Positions 8,479 to 17,244 of a stretch of DNA of 33,057 nucleotides are shown one piece after another. The DNA is taken from positions 591,362 to 624,418 of the forward strand of contig NZ_MBFM01000001.1 in the NCBI RefSeq assembly GCF_001696715.1, given 5' to 3'. The number at the start of each line of letters is the position of its first letter. Position 1 is the stretch's first letter. Under the pieces are notes generated by a model that saw only the letters and a program-made list of their open reading frames with translations, had not been told where the DNA came from and ran no database searches. A program made the position numbers and the translations under genes. This stretch comes from Thauera phenolivorans (GTDB taxonomy: Bacteria; Pseudomonadota; Gammaproteobacteria; Burkholderiales; Rhodocyclaceae).

Positions 8479-9382
8479 TGATGACGCGAAAGGCCACCGT
8501 TGGCGCGGTGAAGTCTTCCGGGGCGGCGCCCAGGCCGATCTCGCCCTCGCCATAGAGGGTGCAGCTGTCACGACGCAGGCTGACCGGCGCCGGCGAACCC
8601 ACGAAGCGCACCCAGGTGCCGTTGCTGCTGAAGTCGGTGATGACGCACTGCCCGCCCGACCATTCGATACGGGCATGGCGGCGGGACACCCGGGGATCGC
8701 TGACCTTGAAGCCCGCCGCCTCGCCGCGGCCGATCGTCAGCGAACCACCCGAGGGGGCGAGTTCCGCGCGCTGGTCGAGCCGCTCGAGGTCGATGCGCTG
8801 GATCACGCGCTGACCGGTGTGCAGCTCGTACATCTCGAGCGGGATCGTCATCGTGGTCTCGGCGGTGCGCGACCAGTCGATCCGCCACACCGGCAGCGGC
8901 TCCGCCTTGCCCTTGATCGTCAGCCGGTCGAGACTGTGGCAGGACTGCCGCTTGGCCGCCGGCAGCGCCTTGTACACCGATTCGCCGATCAGGATCTCGT
9001 TGGCCTGGGCGCGATCACTCAGGCGTGCGGCGACGTTCACCGCATCGCCGTAGCAGTCACCGTCGTGCTCGATGATGAAGCCGCGCTCGATACCGGTCTT
9101 GACGCCGAGCGTCGCGCTGACGCCCGCGTCCGCGGGCAGGTCGCGCAAGACATCCTGCGCCCGCGCGCTCGCGTCGACCGCCGCCACCGGGTCGTCGAAC
9201 AGCGCCAGCACCCCGTCGCCGAGATACTTGATCACGCGCCCGCCGGCGCGCGCGAGATGCACGCCGAGCGCCTGGGTGCAGCGCGTGACGATCTGCGTCG
9301 CGGCGACATTGCCTGCCGTCTCGAACAGGCCGGTGCTACCGGTCAGATCGGCGAATACGACGGTCTTGGCAAGTTGCTCCAC
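8468..9382 (-). CDS. Class III adenylate cyclase with C-terminal FHA domain
   Basis: This cytosolic protein has 304 residues. Residues 5-165 form a class III nucleotidyl cyclase domain: the first metal aspartate is in VVFADLTGSTG (D12), the second in KYLGDGVLALF (D56, with K52 in the adenine-selecting position), and the transition-state Asn and Arg are in YGDAVNVAARL. All key residues are present, so it is predicted to be active and ATP-specific. Residues about 205-290 form an FHA phosphothreonine-binding domain (IGRGEAAGF, SRRHARIEW, DFSSNGTWV). Translation starts at GTG 9382, with GAGGAA 6 bases upstream. The downstream adaptor gene overlaps its end, so it is co-transcribed with the efflux genes. 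It may couple Ser/Thr-kinase signalling to cAMP output. Confidence 0.9.
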   Translation of the reverse strand: MEQLAKTVVFADLTGSTGLFETAGNVAATQIVTRCTQALGVHLARAGGRVIKYLGDGVLALFDDPVAAVDASARAQDVLRDLPADAGVSATLGVKTGIERGFIIEHDGDCYGDAVNVAARLSDRAQANEILIGESVYKALPAAKRQSCHSLDRLTIKGKAEPLPVWRIDWSRTAETTMTIPLEMYELHTGQRVIQRIDLERLDQRAELAPSGGSLTIGRGEAAGFKVSDPRVSRRHARIEWSGGQCVITDFSSNGTWVRFVGSPAPVSLRRDSCTLYGEGEIGLGAAPEDFTAPTVAFRVINEL

Positions 9383-9413
9383 GAAGTTCCTCGGGCAGCG
9401 GTTCGACGACGGA

Positions 9414-9432
9414 AACCGTCCGCGGGACGGTT
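9414..9432 (-). other. Hairpin in the leader of the cyclase-efflux operon
   Basis: AACCGTCC (9414-9421) and GGACGGTT (9425-9432) form a perfect 8-bp stem with a 3-base loop, 32 bases upstream of the GTG start on minus. No T-run follows in either direction. It could be an operator or 5' UTR element, or slow the ribosomes or polymerase entering from the gene upstream. Confidence 0.4.
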
Positions 9433-9495
9433 ACACCCACTATGGGCAGCCGGTAAAGAAGCGAATCGTAACACAGTGCTTACATAGCCATGTCA

Positions 9496-10416
9496 TCAGT
9501 CCGGGAGCGCCGCGGCACCACCGACGAAGCCGATGCGCCGCAGGGCCTCGGCCAGCAGCGGTGCGACGCTGAGCGCGTTGCTCGAGTGGTTGATGCAGTC
9601 GGTGCTCCACACCTCGCCGACCCCTGCGGCAAGGATCGCGTCGAGCGCGTCGGCGGCGAACAGCGCATGGGTCACCGCGACGTCGATCGAGGACGCGCCC
9701 GCCGCCTGCAGCAGCGCGGCCGCCCTGGCCAGCGTGCGCCCCGAGCTGGCGACGTCGTCGAGCAGCACCACCGGACGGTCGCGGAATGCGAGCGGCGGCA
9801 GTGCGATGTCGACCTCGCGATCGCCGTGACGGGTCTTCACGCACACCGCGTGTGCGAGCCCCCCGGCAGCGGCCGCCGCCTCCACCCACTGCGCCGACTC
9901 CTCGTCGGGGCCGAGCAGCAGGGCATCTGGCCGCCGCGCCGCGACCAGCTCGCCGAGCAGCGGCGCCGCCGACAGCGCGACCGCATCGCCGAGCGGCACC
10001 GCCTCGGCCAGGTGGTCGATCCGGTGCAGGTGCGGGTCGACCGTCAGCAGCGCATCGAACAGTACGGCGAGGAAATCGCCGACGATGCGCTGGCTCACCA
10101 CCTCGCCCTCGCGGAAGGCGAAGTCCTGCCGCATGTAGGCGAGATAGGGCGCGACCAGACCGAGCCGCTGCGCCCCCAGCGCGCGCGCGCCGCGCGCCGC
10201 CAGCATGAGCTCCACCAGTTTCTCGTTGGGGCGATGCAGGCTGCGCAACAACAGCACCTGCGGCGGCAGGCGTGGCGGCAGGCGCAGGCGCAGCTCGTCG
10301 TCGGGAAAGCGGTGACGCTCGATGCAGGCGCATGCGAATCCGCCGGCTTGGGCGAGCCGCGCGGCGGCCTCGGTCTCGTCGTCGAAATGCAGCAGCAGGG
10401 CGGGTGTGGTGGCCAT
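9496..10416 (-). CDS. Ribose-phosphate pyrophosphokinase (PRPP synthase)-like protein
   Basis: This 306-residue cytosolic protein keeps the PRPP synthase landmarks: FPDDE near residue 38 (FPDGE in typical enzymes), the ATP-contacting RQD in AYMRQDFAF (about 95), DPH (about 127), GPDEES (about 168), the flexible-loop KxR in VKTRHGD (about 193), and the ribose-5-phosphate loop DDVASSGRT (about 218). THALF near 249 is also typical. Predicted reaction: ribose 5-phosphate + ATP to PRPP + AMP. It differs from the housekeeping Prs in several loops (SPD is GPD; RQDRK is RQDFA), so it may be a divergent or archaeal-like class. The ATG at 10416 overlaps the stop of the phosphorylase gene by one base (TGATG), showing translational coupling. 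Confidence 0.85.
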   Translation of the reverse strand: MATTPALLLHFDDETEAAARLAQAGGFACACIERHRFPDDELRLRLPPRLPPQVLLLRSLHRPNEKLVELMLAARGARALGAQRLGLVAPYLAYMRQDFAFREGEVVSQRIVGDFLAVLFDALLTVDPHLHRIDHLAEAVPLGDAVALSAAPLLGELVAARRPDALLLGPDEESAQWVEAAAAAGGLAHAVCVKTRHGDREVDIALPPLAFRDRPVVLLDDVASSGRTLARAAALLQAAGASSIDVAVTHALFAADALDAILAAGVGEVWSTDCINHSSNALSVAPLLAEALRRIGFVGGAAALPD

Positions 10417-11996
10417 CAGTAGCCCACGAAAAGGTGCGGCAGCTCGTCCGCGCTGCCGATCGCGTAACCCGAGGCGCGCACGGTGGCGTGGCGCGCGAAC
10501 TCGAGGTCGGCCGGGAAGGCGGCACGCACTTCGTACAGCGGCTGGCCGCGCTTCACCGTGTCGCCCTGCTTGCACATCAGGTCGACGCCTGCGCCCGGCA
10601 CCTTGGGCGCGCCCGCGAGGCGGGCGATGCGGGCGAGCTGCAGGTTGTCGATGGCGGTGACCACGCCGTCCTCGGTCGCGGCGACGGGGAAGTGCAGGCC
10701 GGCGAGCGCCGGCGCGTGGTGGTCGAAGGGCTTGCGCCCCTGGGCATCGATCAGCGCCTGCATCTTCGCCAGCGCGCGACCGGAGTCGAGAATGTCGCGC
10801 GCGATCGCGAAGCCGTCGCCGCCGCGTACGTCGGGGTCGAACTCGATCATGCGCCCGGCCAGACGCAGCGACTTCTGGCGCAGATCGTTGGGCGCACGCG
10901 GGTCGCCCTCGAGCACCTGCATGACGTCGCGCGCCTCGAGCATCGGCCCGATGCCGTTGCCGATCGGCTGGCGGCCGTCGGTGATCAGCACGTCGATGGT
11001 CAGGTTCATGCGCCCTGCGACGAACTCGAACAGCTTGCGCAGGCGCTGCGCCTCGGGCATCGAGCGCACCTTCGCACTCGGCCCCACCGGGATGTCGAGC
11101 ACGAGATGGGTGGATCCCGCGGAGACCTTCTTGGACAGGATCGACGCCACCATCTGGCCGGGCGAATCGATCGACAGCGGCCGCTCCACCGAGATCAGCA
11201 CGTCGTCGGCGGGCGACAGCCGCGCGGTCCCGCCCCAGGCAAGGCAGCCGCGATGCTCGCGCACGATCTCGGCCATGCGTTCGAAGGACAGCTCGACATC
11301 CGCCAGCACCTCCATCGTGTCGGCGGTGCCCGCCGGCGAGGTGATCGCGCGCGACGAGGTCTTGGGGCACAGCATGCCGTGGGCGGCGACGATCGGCACC
11401 ACCAGCATCGAGGTGCGGTTGCCCGGAATGCCGCCGATGCAGTGCTTGTCGACCACCGGGCGCTCGCGCCAGTCGAGCTGGCGACCGACCTGAGCCATCG
11501 CGTCGGTGAGGAAATACACCTCCTCGCGGTCGAGCTCGCCCTGGTTGGTGGCGACCACGAAGGCGGTCAGCTCGATCTTGGAATAGCGATGCTCGGCGAT
11601 GTCGCGCACGATCGCGCGGAAGTCCTCACGGTCGAGCCGCTCGCCGGCGATCTTGCGATGGAGGGCCGGGATCGAGCCGGCCGGCTCGGCCTGCGACACG
11701 GTGACCGGCACGCCGTCGGCGGCGCCGAACTGGGCGAAGGCATCCTCGGACAGGCCGAGCTCGCCGCAGCCCACGATCGAGGCGTCGTCGACCACGTTCA
11801 GGGTGGCGAGAATGCGCTGGCCGTTGGCACACACTTCGACCTTCGCCAGCGCCTGGAAGCCCTCGGCGCGGTAGCGCTCGCATTCCCGGTGCAGATAGGC
11901 GACGTTCTCCCGGTAGGTGTCGATCGCCACCCGGCGCAATGCGAGCGGCGCGCCATTGGTGGCAGGCGCGACCGGTGCGGATGAGCTGGTTTCCAT
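10416..11996 (-). CDS. Thymidine/AMP phosphorylase family protein (archaeal-type, long form)
   Basis: At 526 residues this is longer than the ~440-residue DeoA. It carries the extra N-terminal domain (about residues 20-105) found in archaeal AMP phosphorylase and its bacterial relatives. The phosphate- and sugar-binding core is visible: [15 protein letters not shown] (about 183-197) and [18 protein letters not shown] (about 211-228), then the [17 protein letters not shown] segment and a C-terminal beta-rich swivel domain. Archaeal members convert NMP + phosphate to base + ribose 1,5-bisphosphate. Whether this bacterial one uses NMPs or nucleosides cannot be decided from sequence. Its coupled PRPP-synthase partner favours a role in ribose-phosphate recycling. 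It is divergent from the Hsp70-like gene at 12130, with a 133-bp gap that shows no clear promoter. Confidence 0.88.
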   Translation of the reverse strand: METSSSAPVAPATNGAPLALRRVAIDTYRENVAYLHRECERYRAEGFQALAKVEVCANGQRILATLNVVDDASIVGCGELGLSEDAFAQFGAADGVPVTVSQAEPAGSIPALHRKIAGERLDREDFRAIVRDIAEHRYSKIELTAFVVATNQGELDREEVYFLTDAMAQVGRQLDWRERPVVDKHCIGGIPGNRTSMLVVPIVAAHGMLCPKTSSRAITSPAGTADTMEVLADVELSFERMAEIVREHRGCLAWGGTARLSPADDVLISVERPLSIDSPGQMVASILSKKVSAGSTHLVLDIPVGPSAKVRSMPEAQRLRKLFEFVAGRMNLTIDVLITDGRQPIGNGIGPMLEARDVMQVLEGDPRAPNDLRQKSLRLAGRMIEFDPDVRGGDGFAIARDILDSGRALAKMQALIDAQGRKPFDHHAPALAGLHFPVAATEDGVVTAIDNLQLARIARLAGAPKVPGAGVDLMCKQGDTVKRGQPLYEVRAAFPADLEFARHATVRASGYAIGSADELPHLFVGY

Positions 11997-12129
11997 GCTG
12001 CTAGCCTACACCCGGGCACGCCTCACTTGAAGCGCGCCCGGCGCCCTAAGGTATCGGCGCGGGTCCGCACTGGCCCGATCCGCCCGCGTCGAGTAGCATC
12101 GCCGGCCCGCCACCGAACCCGCTTCCGCC

Positions 12130-13389
12130 ATGGAAACTCCCGCCCGCGCCTGCGGCATCGACTTCGGCACCTCCAACTCCACCGTCGGCTGGGCGCGCCC
12201 CGGCGCGCCGCTCCTGCTCGCGCTCGAGGACGGCAAGCCCACCCTGCCCTCGGCGGTGTTCTTCAATGCCGACGAGGACAGCACCCACTACGGCCGCGCC
12301 GCGCTGCATGAATACCTCGAAGGCTACGAAGGCCGCCTGATGCGGGCGCTGAAGAGCCTGCTCGGCAGCAGCCTGATCGACGGTCACACCGAGGTGCTCG
12401 GCCGCGCCCTGCCCTTCCGCGCGCTGCTGGCGAGCTTCATCGGTGAGCTCAAGGCGCGCGCCGAGGCGCAGGCGGGACGCAGCTTCGAGCAGGCGGTGCT
12501 CGGCCGCCCGGTGCACTTCGTCGACGGCGACGAGGCGGCCGACCGCAAGGCGCAGGACGAGCTGGAGGCGATCGCGCGCGGGGCGGGCTTTCGCGAAGTG
12601 AGCTTCCAGTTCGAGCCGATCGGCGCGGCGCGCCACTACGAGGCCGGCCTCGAGCGGGAGGAGCTGGTGCTGATCGCCGACATCGGCGGCGGCACCGCCG
12701 ACTTCTCCCTGCTGCGGCTGTCGCCCGCGCGCCTGGCGCGCGAGGACCGGCGCGACGACCTCCTCGGCAACGCCGGCGTGCACATCGGCGGCACCGACTT
12801 CGACCGCGCGCTGAGCCTCGACTGCGTGATGCCGCTGCTCGGCTACCGGAGCCGCACGCGTGCGGGCGCGGAGCTGCCCTCGGCGCTTTTCTTCCAGCTC
12901 GCCACCTGGCACACGATCAACTTCGCGTACACGCGCCAGGCCTGGGCCGACCTGCAGCAGCTCTACCGCGGCGCGAGCGCGCGCGCCGCGCTCGATCGCC
13001 TGTCACGCCTGATCAACCAGCGCGAGGGCCACTGGCTGGCGCTGCAGGTGGAGGAGGCGAAGATCGCGCTCTCGCACGCCCACCGCGCCGAACTCGATCT
13101 CGACCGCCTCGAGCCCGGCCTCGCCCACGTGATCGAGCGCGAGGACTACGTGCGCGCCACGCAGGGCCTGGTCGAAGGCGTGGCGGCGACCGTCGATGCG
13201 CTGCTGCGCGCGTCCGGCGTCGCCCGCGAACGGGTCGATACCGTCTACTTCACCGGTGGCGGCAGCGCGGTGCCACAGCTGCGCGCGCGCATTGCCGCCG
13301 AACTGCCGGGCGCGAAGCGCGTGGAAGGCGACCTGCACGGCAGCATCGGCGCCGGTCTCGCGCTCGAGGCGGCGCGCCGCTACGGCTGA
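12130..13389 (+). CDS. yegD: Hsp70-family ATPase, YegD-like chaperone
   Basis: This 419-residue protein consists of an actin/Hsp70-type nucleotide-binding domain without the usual substrate-binding lid. Phosphate loop 1 is CGIDFGTSNSTVG near the N terminus, phosphate loop 2 is IADIGGGTADFSLL (about 185-198), and the adenosine motif is VYFTGGGSAVPQLR (about 374-387). The pattern matches the YegD group, whose role is poorly known. It lies between the phosphorylase (divergent) and a DUF5924 gene whose 3' end overlaps its own by 10 bp, tail to tail. The ribosome site before 12130 is weak. Confidence 0.88.
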   Translation: METPARACGIDFGTSNSTVGWARPGAPLLLALEDGKPTLPSAVFFNADEDSTHYGRAALHEYLEGYEGRLMRALKSLLGSSLIDGHTEVLGRALPFRALLASFIGELKARAEAQAGRSFEQAVLGRPVHFVDGDEAADRKAQDELEAIARGAGFREVSFQFEPIGAARHYEAGLEREELVLIADIGGGTADFSLLRLSPARLAREDRRDDLLGNAGVHIGGTDFDRALSLDCVMPLLGYRSRTRAGAELPSALFFQLATWHTINFAYTRQAWADLQQLYRGASARAALDRLSRLINQREGHWLALQVEEAKIALSHAHRAELDLDRLEPGLAHVIEREDYVRATQGLVEGVAATVDALLRASGVARERVDTVYFTGGGSAVPQLRARIAAELPGAKRVEGDLHGSIGAGLALEAARRYG

Positions 13390-14402
13390 GACGGGCGCAC
13401 GTTGAAGCGCAGCATGCCGATCATCTGGCCGGCGTCGGTCAACACCTTGACCTGCCAGCGGCCGGCCGGCTCGGCGGGAAAATTCTCCTTGTGGGTCCAC
13501 GCCCGGTAGCCTTCCTCGCGCCCGCCCTGGATATCGATCGCGATCCGGTCCACCTCCTGGCCATCCTGCAGCCAGACGTGGTGTATGCGCTCGCGCAGCC
13601 CGAGCGGCGCATTGATCGCGGTGTAGGCATACAGCCCACCGTCGCGCAGCTGCGCGTAGCTCACCTCGTGCACCCGGTTGGCGGGCGCGCGGTTCTCGCT
13701 GTCGATCTCGGTCGCCACCGCGACCTCGGTCAGCCACAGCGTGGCCGGCGGCACCCACAGGCGCGCCAGCCAGCCACCGCCGGCGAGCGCCACCATCAGG
13801 CCGACGAGCAGGAACTTGCGCCACCAGGCACGCACCGTGATCGAGCCGGCGAGGCTGGGAAAGGAGAGCACGACCGCCACTGCGAGCGCGAGCCGGTAGC
13901 TGTCGCCGGTGGGCACACGCAGGATCAGCGGCAGCGCGGTCAGCAGGACCGCAAACAACGCGACGGTGTGATAGGTGAGGTACACCCAGCGCCTTGGCGC
14001 CAGCCAGCGGTAGTAGAGCGGATCGATGATCGCCACCAGCGCGGCCGCGATCAGCAGGCCGGTGAATACCAGCTGGCCGCTGTGCCAGGTGGTCGCGATG
14101 AACAGGAAGGGCAGGACGAAGAACAGGCTTTCCTGGTGGATCATCTGGGTCGCATAGCGCAGCACCCCGGCCGGCACGCGAAAGCCGAAGCGGCGCGCGA
14201 CCCACGCGCGCAGCGCCTTCTCGAGCACCAGCCAGATCCAGCTCACCAGCATCACGACCGCGATCACGCGGGCGAAGCCCTCGTGGCGCTCGACCATGGC
14301 GTAGCTGGCGATGCCCGATACGAAGCCGAACCCGGCGATGAGGCCGGGATAGCGGCGGACGCGCGCGACGAGGCGCAGCAGGCGATATTTCCAGATCGAC
14401 AC
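13380..14402 (-). CDS. DUF5924 membrane protein with C-terminal DUF2914 domain
   Basis: The N-terminal two thirds hold about seven hydrophobic helices (for example FGFVSGIASYAMVER, VIAVVMLVSWIWLVLEKAL, LVFTGLLIAAALVAII), followed by a final helix and a periplasmic beta-rich domain. The tail WQVKVLTDAGQMIGMLRFNV is typical of DUF2914. Function is unknown. The start is uncertain: the frame extends to a TTG at 14465, but homology appears to begin near MSIWKYRLLRLVARVRRYPG, so GTG 14402 is preferred (340 residues). A TATATT hexamer lies about 10 bases upstream of this GTG. Neither start has a good ribosome site. The last 10 bp overlap the end of the yegD-like gene. Confidence 0.8.
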   Translation of the reverse strand: MSIWKYRLLRLVARVRRYPGLIAGFGFVSGIASYAMVERHEGFARVIAVVMLVSWIWLVLEKALRAWVARRFGFRVPAGVLRYATQMIHQESLFFVLPFLFIATTWHSGQLVFTGLLIAAALVAIIDPLYYRWLAPRRWVYLTYHTVALFAVLLTALPLILRVPTGDSYRLALAVAVVLSFPSLAGSITVRAWWRKFLLVGLMVALAGGGWLARLWVPPATLWLTEVAVATEIDSENRAPANRVHEVSYAQLRDGGLYAYTAINAPLGLRERIHHVWLQDGQEVDRIAIDIQGGREEGYRAWTHKENFPAEPAGRWQVKVLTDAGQMIGMLRFNVRPSQP

Positions 14403-14495
14403 GATGGCGCCGAATATACACGCGGCGCGACGGGGCCGCCGGCCGCAACGAATCCTGTTGCACAAACGGCGGCGCGCGGCGCGCTCGGGCCATGC

Positions 14496-14645
14496 CTAGG
14501 CGCTCAGGCCCACCGCGTTCATGATCTGGCGCAACAGCCAGGCGAACGCACCGAGCGCGAGCACGCTCGCCGCCCAGATCGCCACCAGCCAGCCGAAGCG
14601 GGCGAGCCGCCGCCGCGTCGCCGACGAATGCCGCGCCGCCCGCAT
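14496..14645 (-). CDS. DUF2474 small membrane protein of the bd oxidase
   Basis: This 49-residue protein has a basic N terminus (HSSATRRRLARFG), one transmembrane helix (WLVAIWAASVLALGAFAWLL) and a short tail. Sequence and location match DUF2474, a family found just downstream of cydB/cioB and thought to be an extra small subunit analogous to CydX. Its ATG overlaps the cioB stop by one base (TGATG), so it is translationally coupled. Confidence 0.85.
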   Translation of the reverse strand: MRAARHSSATRRRLARFGWLVAIWAASVLALGAFAWLLRQIMNAVGLSA

Positions 14646-15652
14646 CAGTGGTAGCCCTGGCTCGCGTCGACCTTGCCGCGGAAAACATAGTAGCCCCAGG
14701 CGGTGTATATCAGGATCAGCGGGATGATCAGCAGCGCGCCGACCAGCGCGAAGCTCAGGCTCTGCGCCGGCGCGGCCGCCTCCCAGATCGTGATCGAGGG
14801 CGGGATCACGTTCGGCCAGATGCTGATGCCGAGTCCGCTATAACCGAGGAACACGAGGCACAGCGTGAGCACGAAGGGGCTCGCGTCGGGCGCGCCGTCG
14901 AGCCGCTTGAGGAGCTGCCACACGGTGGCCACCACCAGCACCGGCACCGGCGCGAACCACAGCGTGTTCGGCCAGCCCAGCCAGCGCGCCGCGATCTCGG
15001 GATGAGCGAGCGGCGTCCACACGCTGATCACGGCGATCACCGCCGCCAGCGCGATCGTCAGCGGCCGGCCGATCTCCACCATGCGCGCCTGCAGCGGCCC
15101 GCCGGTCTTGAGGATCAGCCAGGTGCAGCCGAGCAGCGCATAGGTCACCACCAGGCCCAGACCGGTGAAGATCGAGAATGGCGTCAGCCAGTCGAGCCCG
15201 CCGCCGGCGTAGGCCCGGTCCACCACCTCGATGCCCTGCAGGAAACCGCCGAGCGTCACGCCCTGGAAGAAGGTGGCCACCAGCGAGCCGCCGATGAATG
15301 CCTTGTCCCACCAGTGGCGACGCTGATCGCTGGCCTTGAAGCGGAACTCGAAGGCCACGCCACGGAAGATCAGTCCGAGCAGCATCAGGATCAGCGGCAG
15401 GTAGAAGGCGGTCAGCACCACCGAATAGGCGAGCGGGAAGGCGGCCAGCAGGCCGGCGCCGCCGAGCACCAGCCAGGTCTCGTTACCGTCCCAGACCGGG
15501 GCGACGGTGTTCATCATGACGTCGCGGTCGACCTTGCCCCGCACGAAGGGATAGAGCAGGCCGATGCCCAGATCGAAGCCATCCATGACGACGTACATCA
15601 TCACCCCGAACAGGATGATGACGGCCCAGATGAACGGAAGATCGAAATCCAT
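14645..15652 (-). CDS. cioB: Cytochrome bd-type ubiquinol oxidase subunit II
   Basis: The 335-residue inner-membrane protein has the CydB/CioB pattern: N-terminal helix FIWAVIILFGVMMYVVMDG, then GFDLGIGLLYPFV, the WDGNETWLVLGGAGLLAAFP signature near residue 54, about eight helices, and the C-terminal IIPLILIYTAWGYYVFRGKV. It forms a heterodimer with subunit I, which reduces oxygen to water using quinol. It starts 4 bp after the cioA stop codon and is followed by the DUF2474 gene with a one-base overlap. Confidence 0.95.
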   Translation of the reverse strand: MDFDLPFIWAVIILFGVMMYVVMDGFDLGIGLLYPFVRGKVDRDVMMNTVAPVWDGNETWLVLGGAGLLAAFPLAYSVVLTAFYLPLILMLLGLIFRGVAFEFRFKASDQRRHWWDKAFIGGSLVATFFQGVTLGGFLQGIEVVDRAYAGGGLDWLTPFSIFTGLGLVVTYALLGCTWLILKTGGPLQARMVEIGRPLTIALAAVIAVISVWTPLAHPEIAARWLGWPNTLWFAPVPVLVVATVWQLLKRLDGAPDASPFVLTLCLVFLGYSGLGISIWPNVIPPSITIWEAAAPAQSLSFALVGALLIIPLILIYTAWGYYVFRGKVDASQGYH

Positions 15653-15656
15653 GGCG

Positions 15657-17087
15657 TCAGCCTCGCGTCGTGGCAGTGGCGGGAGAGAGCCGTTCGTCGG
15701 CAGCCGACAGCGGCCGCGCGGGTGTTCGCGGCTGGCCCGGCCCGCCGCGCGGCGGATGCTCGCCTTCGTGCGGCACCGGTCCGAGCGCGATCAGCCGCAG
15801 GACGTAGACGGTGCCGGCGCCGAAGACGACGAAGTAGACCACGACGAACAGCGCGAGGCTGATCCCGAGCTGGTCGGCGCCCACCGGCGACACCGCGTCG
15901 GCGGTGCGCTGCAGGCCGTACACAACCCAGGGCTGGCGGCCGATCTCGGTGGTGAACCAGCCGGCGAGCATCGCCACCAGCCCGCTCGGCCCCATCCACA
16001 GGGCGAAGCGCAGCAGCGGCCGCGACTTGTGCAGCCGGCCCTGCCATCGTGCCCACAGCCCCCACGCGGCGAGCGCGATCATCAGCAGCCCGAGGCCCAC
16101 CATGACGCGGAAGCTCCAGAACACGATGGTCGCGTTGGGCCGATCCTCGGGCGCGTACTCCTTCAGACCGGGAAACTGGCCGTCCCACGAGTGGGTCAGG
16201 ATCAGGCTGCCGAGACGGGGGATCTCGAGCGCGAAGCGGGTCTCCTCGCGCGCCATGTCGGGCCAGCCGAACAGGATCAGCGGCACGCCGGCGCCGGGCT
16301 CGTTCTCCCAGTGCCCCTCCATCGCGGCGATCTTGGCCGGCTGGTGCTCGAGCGTGTTGAGACCGTGGAAGTCGCCCACCAGCGCCTGCGTGGGCGCCGC
16401 GAGCAACAGCATCCACATCGCCATCGACAGCATCTTGCGCAGCGCGGGATTGTCACGGCCGCGCAGCAGGTGCCAGGCGGCCGAAGCGGCCACCAGCAGC
16501 GCGGTACAGATGAAGGCGGCCAGCACCATGTGCGCCAGCCGGTAGGGGAAGGAAGGATTGAAGATCACCGCCAGCCAGTCGGTCGGCACCACCCGGCCGT
16601 CGATGATCTCGAAGCCGGCGGGGGTATGCATCCAGCTGTTGGAGGCGAGGATCCAGGTCGCCGACACGAGGGTGCCGAGCGCCACCATCACGGTGGAGAA
16701 GAAATGCAGGCCGGGGCCGACCTTCTTCCAGCCGAACAGCATCACCCCGAGGAAGCCGGCCTCGAGGAAGAAGGCGGTGAGCACCTCATAGGCGAGCAAG
16801 GGCCCGGTGATACTGCCGGCGAAATCGGAAAAATAGCTCCAGTTGGTGCCGAACTGGTAGGCCATCACCAAGCCGGAAACCACCCCCATGCCGAAATTGA
16901 CCGCGAAGATCTTCGACCAGAAGTGATACAGGTCGCGGAACACGGACTGGCCGGTGCGAAGCCAGCAGGCCTCGAGCACCGCAAGGTAGCTCGCCAAGCC
17001 GATCGTGATCGCGGGGAACACGATATGGAAAGAAACCGTGAACGCGAACTGCGTCCGCGCCAGCAACAATGCATCCAGATCCCACAC
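15657..17087 (-). CDS. cioA: Cytochrome bd-type ubiquinol oxidase subunit I, cyanide-insensitive type
   Basis: The 476-residue heme-bearing subunit starts at GTG 17087, chosen because AAGGGGG lies 8 bases upstream and family members begin with (M)xLDALLLAR; a longer frame to 17150 is open but not supported. Heme ligands are visible: H21 in SFHIVFPA and H186 in RLAHMVLAAF. TTEIGRQPWVVYG is the conserved late motif. The loop between the middle helices that binds quinol is short, as in CioA rather than E. coli CydA. The enzyme gives low-proton-yield respiration that resists cyanide and sulfide and works at low oxygen. A proline-rich cytosolic tail (PPRGGPGQPRTPARP) is present. Confidence 0.94.
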   Translation of the reverse strand: MWDLDALLLARTQFAFTVSFHIVFPAITIGLASYLAVLEACWLRTGQSVFRDLYHFWSKIFAVNFGMGVVSGLVMAYQFGTNWSYFSDFAGSITGPLLAYEVLTAFFLEAGFLGVMLFGWKKVGPGLHFFSTVMVALGTLVSATWILASNSWMHTPAGFEIIDGRVVPTDWLAVIFNPSFPYRLAHMVLAAFICTALLVAASAAWHLLRGRDNPALRKMLSMAMWMLLLAAPTQALVGDFHGLNTLEHQPAKIAAMEGHWENEPGAGVPLILFGWPDMAREETRFALEIPRLGSLILTHSWDGQFPGLKEYAPEDRPNATIVFWSFRVMVGLGLLMIALAAWGLWARWQGRLHKSRPLLRFALWMGPSGLVAMLAGWFTTEIGRQPWVVYGLQRTADAVSPVGADQLGISLALFVVVYFVVFGAGTVYVLRLIALGPVPHEGEHPPRGGPGQPRTPARPLSAADERLSPATATTRG

Positions 17088-17244
17088 GATCCACGCCCCC
17101 TTGCCCGCGTTGCGATAGAACCGCCCGGCGATCGCCGGGGTGACCGGCAATCAGGTTAGCGGAAAAAGGCGGACATGGGGGAAAGGGGGTTGTGCAGCGC
17201 AATATCAAGGTCGGCCGTCCCTGCCGCACTGGCAGGGGGCGCGA

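Noticed and set aside
9414-9432. Hairpin as terminator of the PRPP-synthase gene
   Set aside because: The stem is perfect but no T-run follows on the minus strand; kept only as a possible leader element.
15564-17159. 531-codon + frame opposite cioA
   Set aside because: Shadow frame rich in H, R, Q and G; cioA on minus is clearly conserved.
17204-17208. FNR/ANR box upstream of cioA
   Set aside because: Only one half (TTGAT on minus) is present; the matching ATCAA half at the right spacing is missing.
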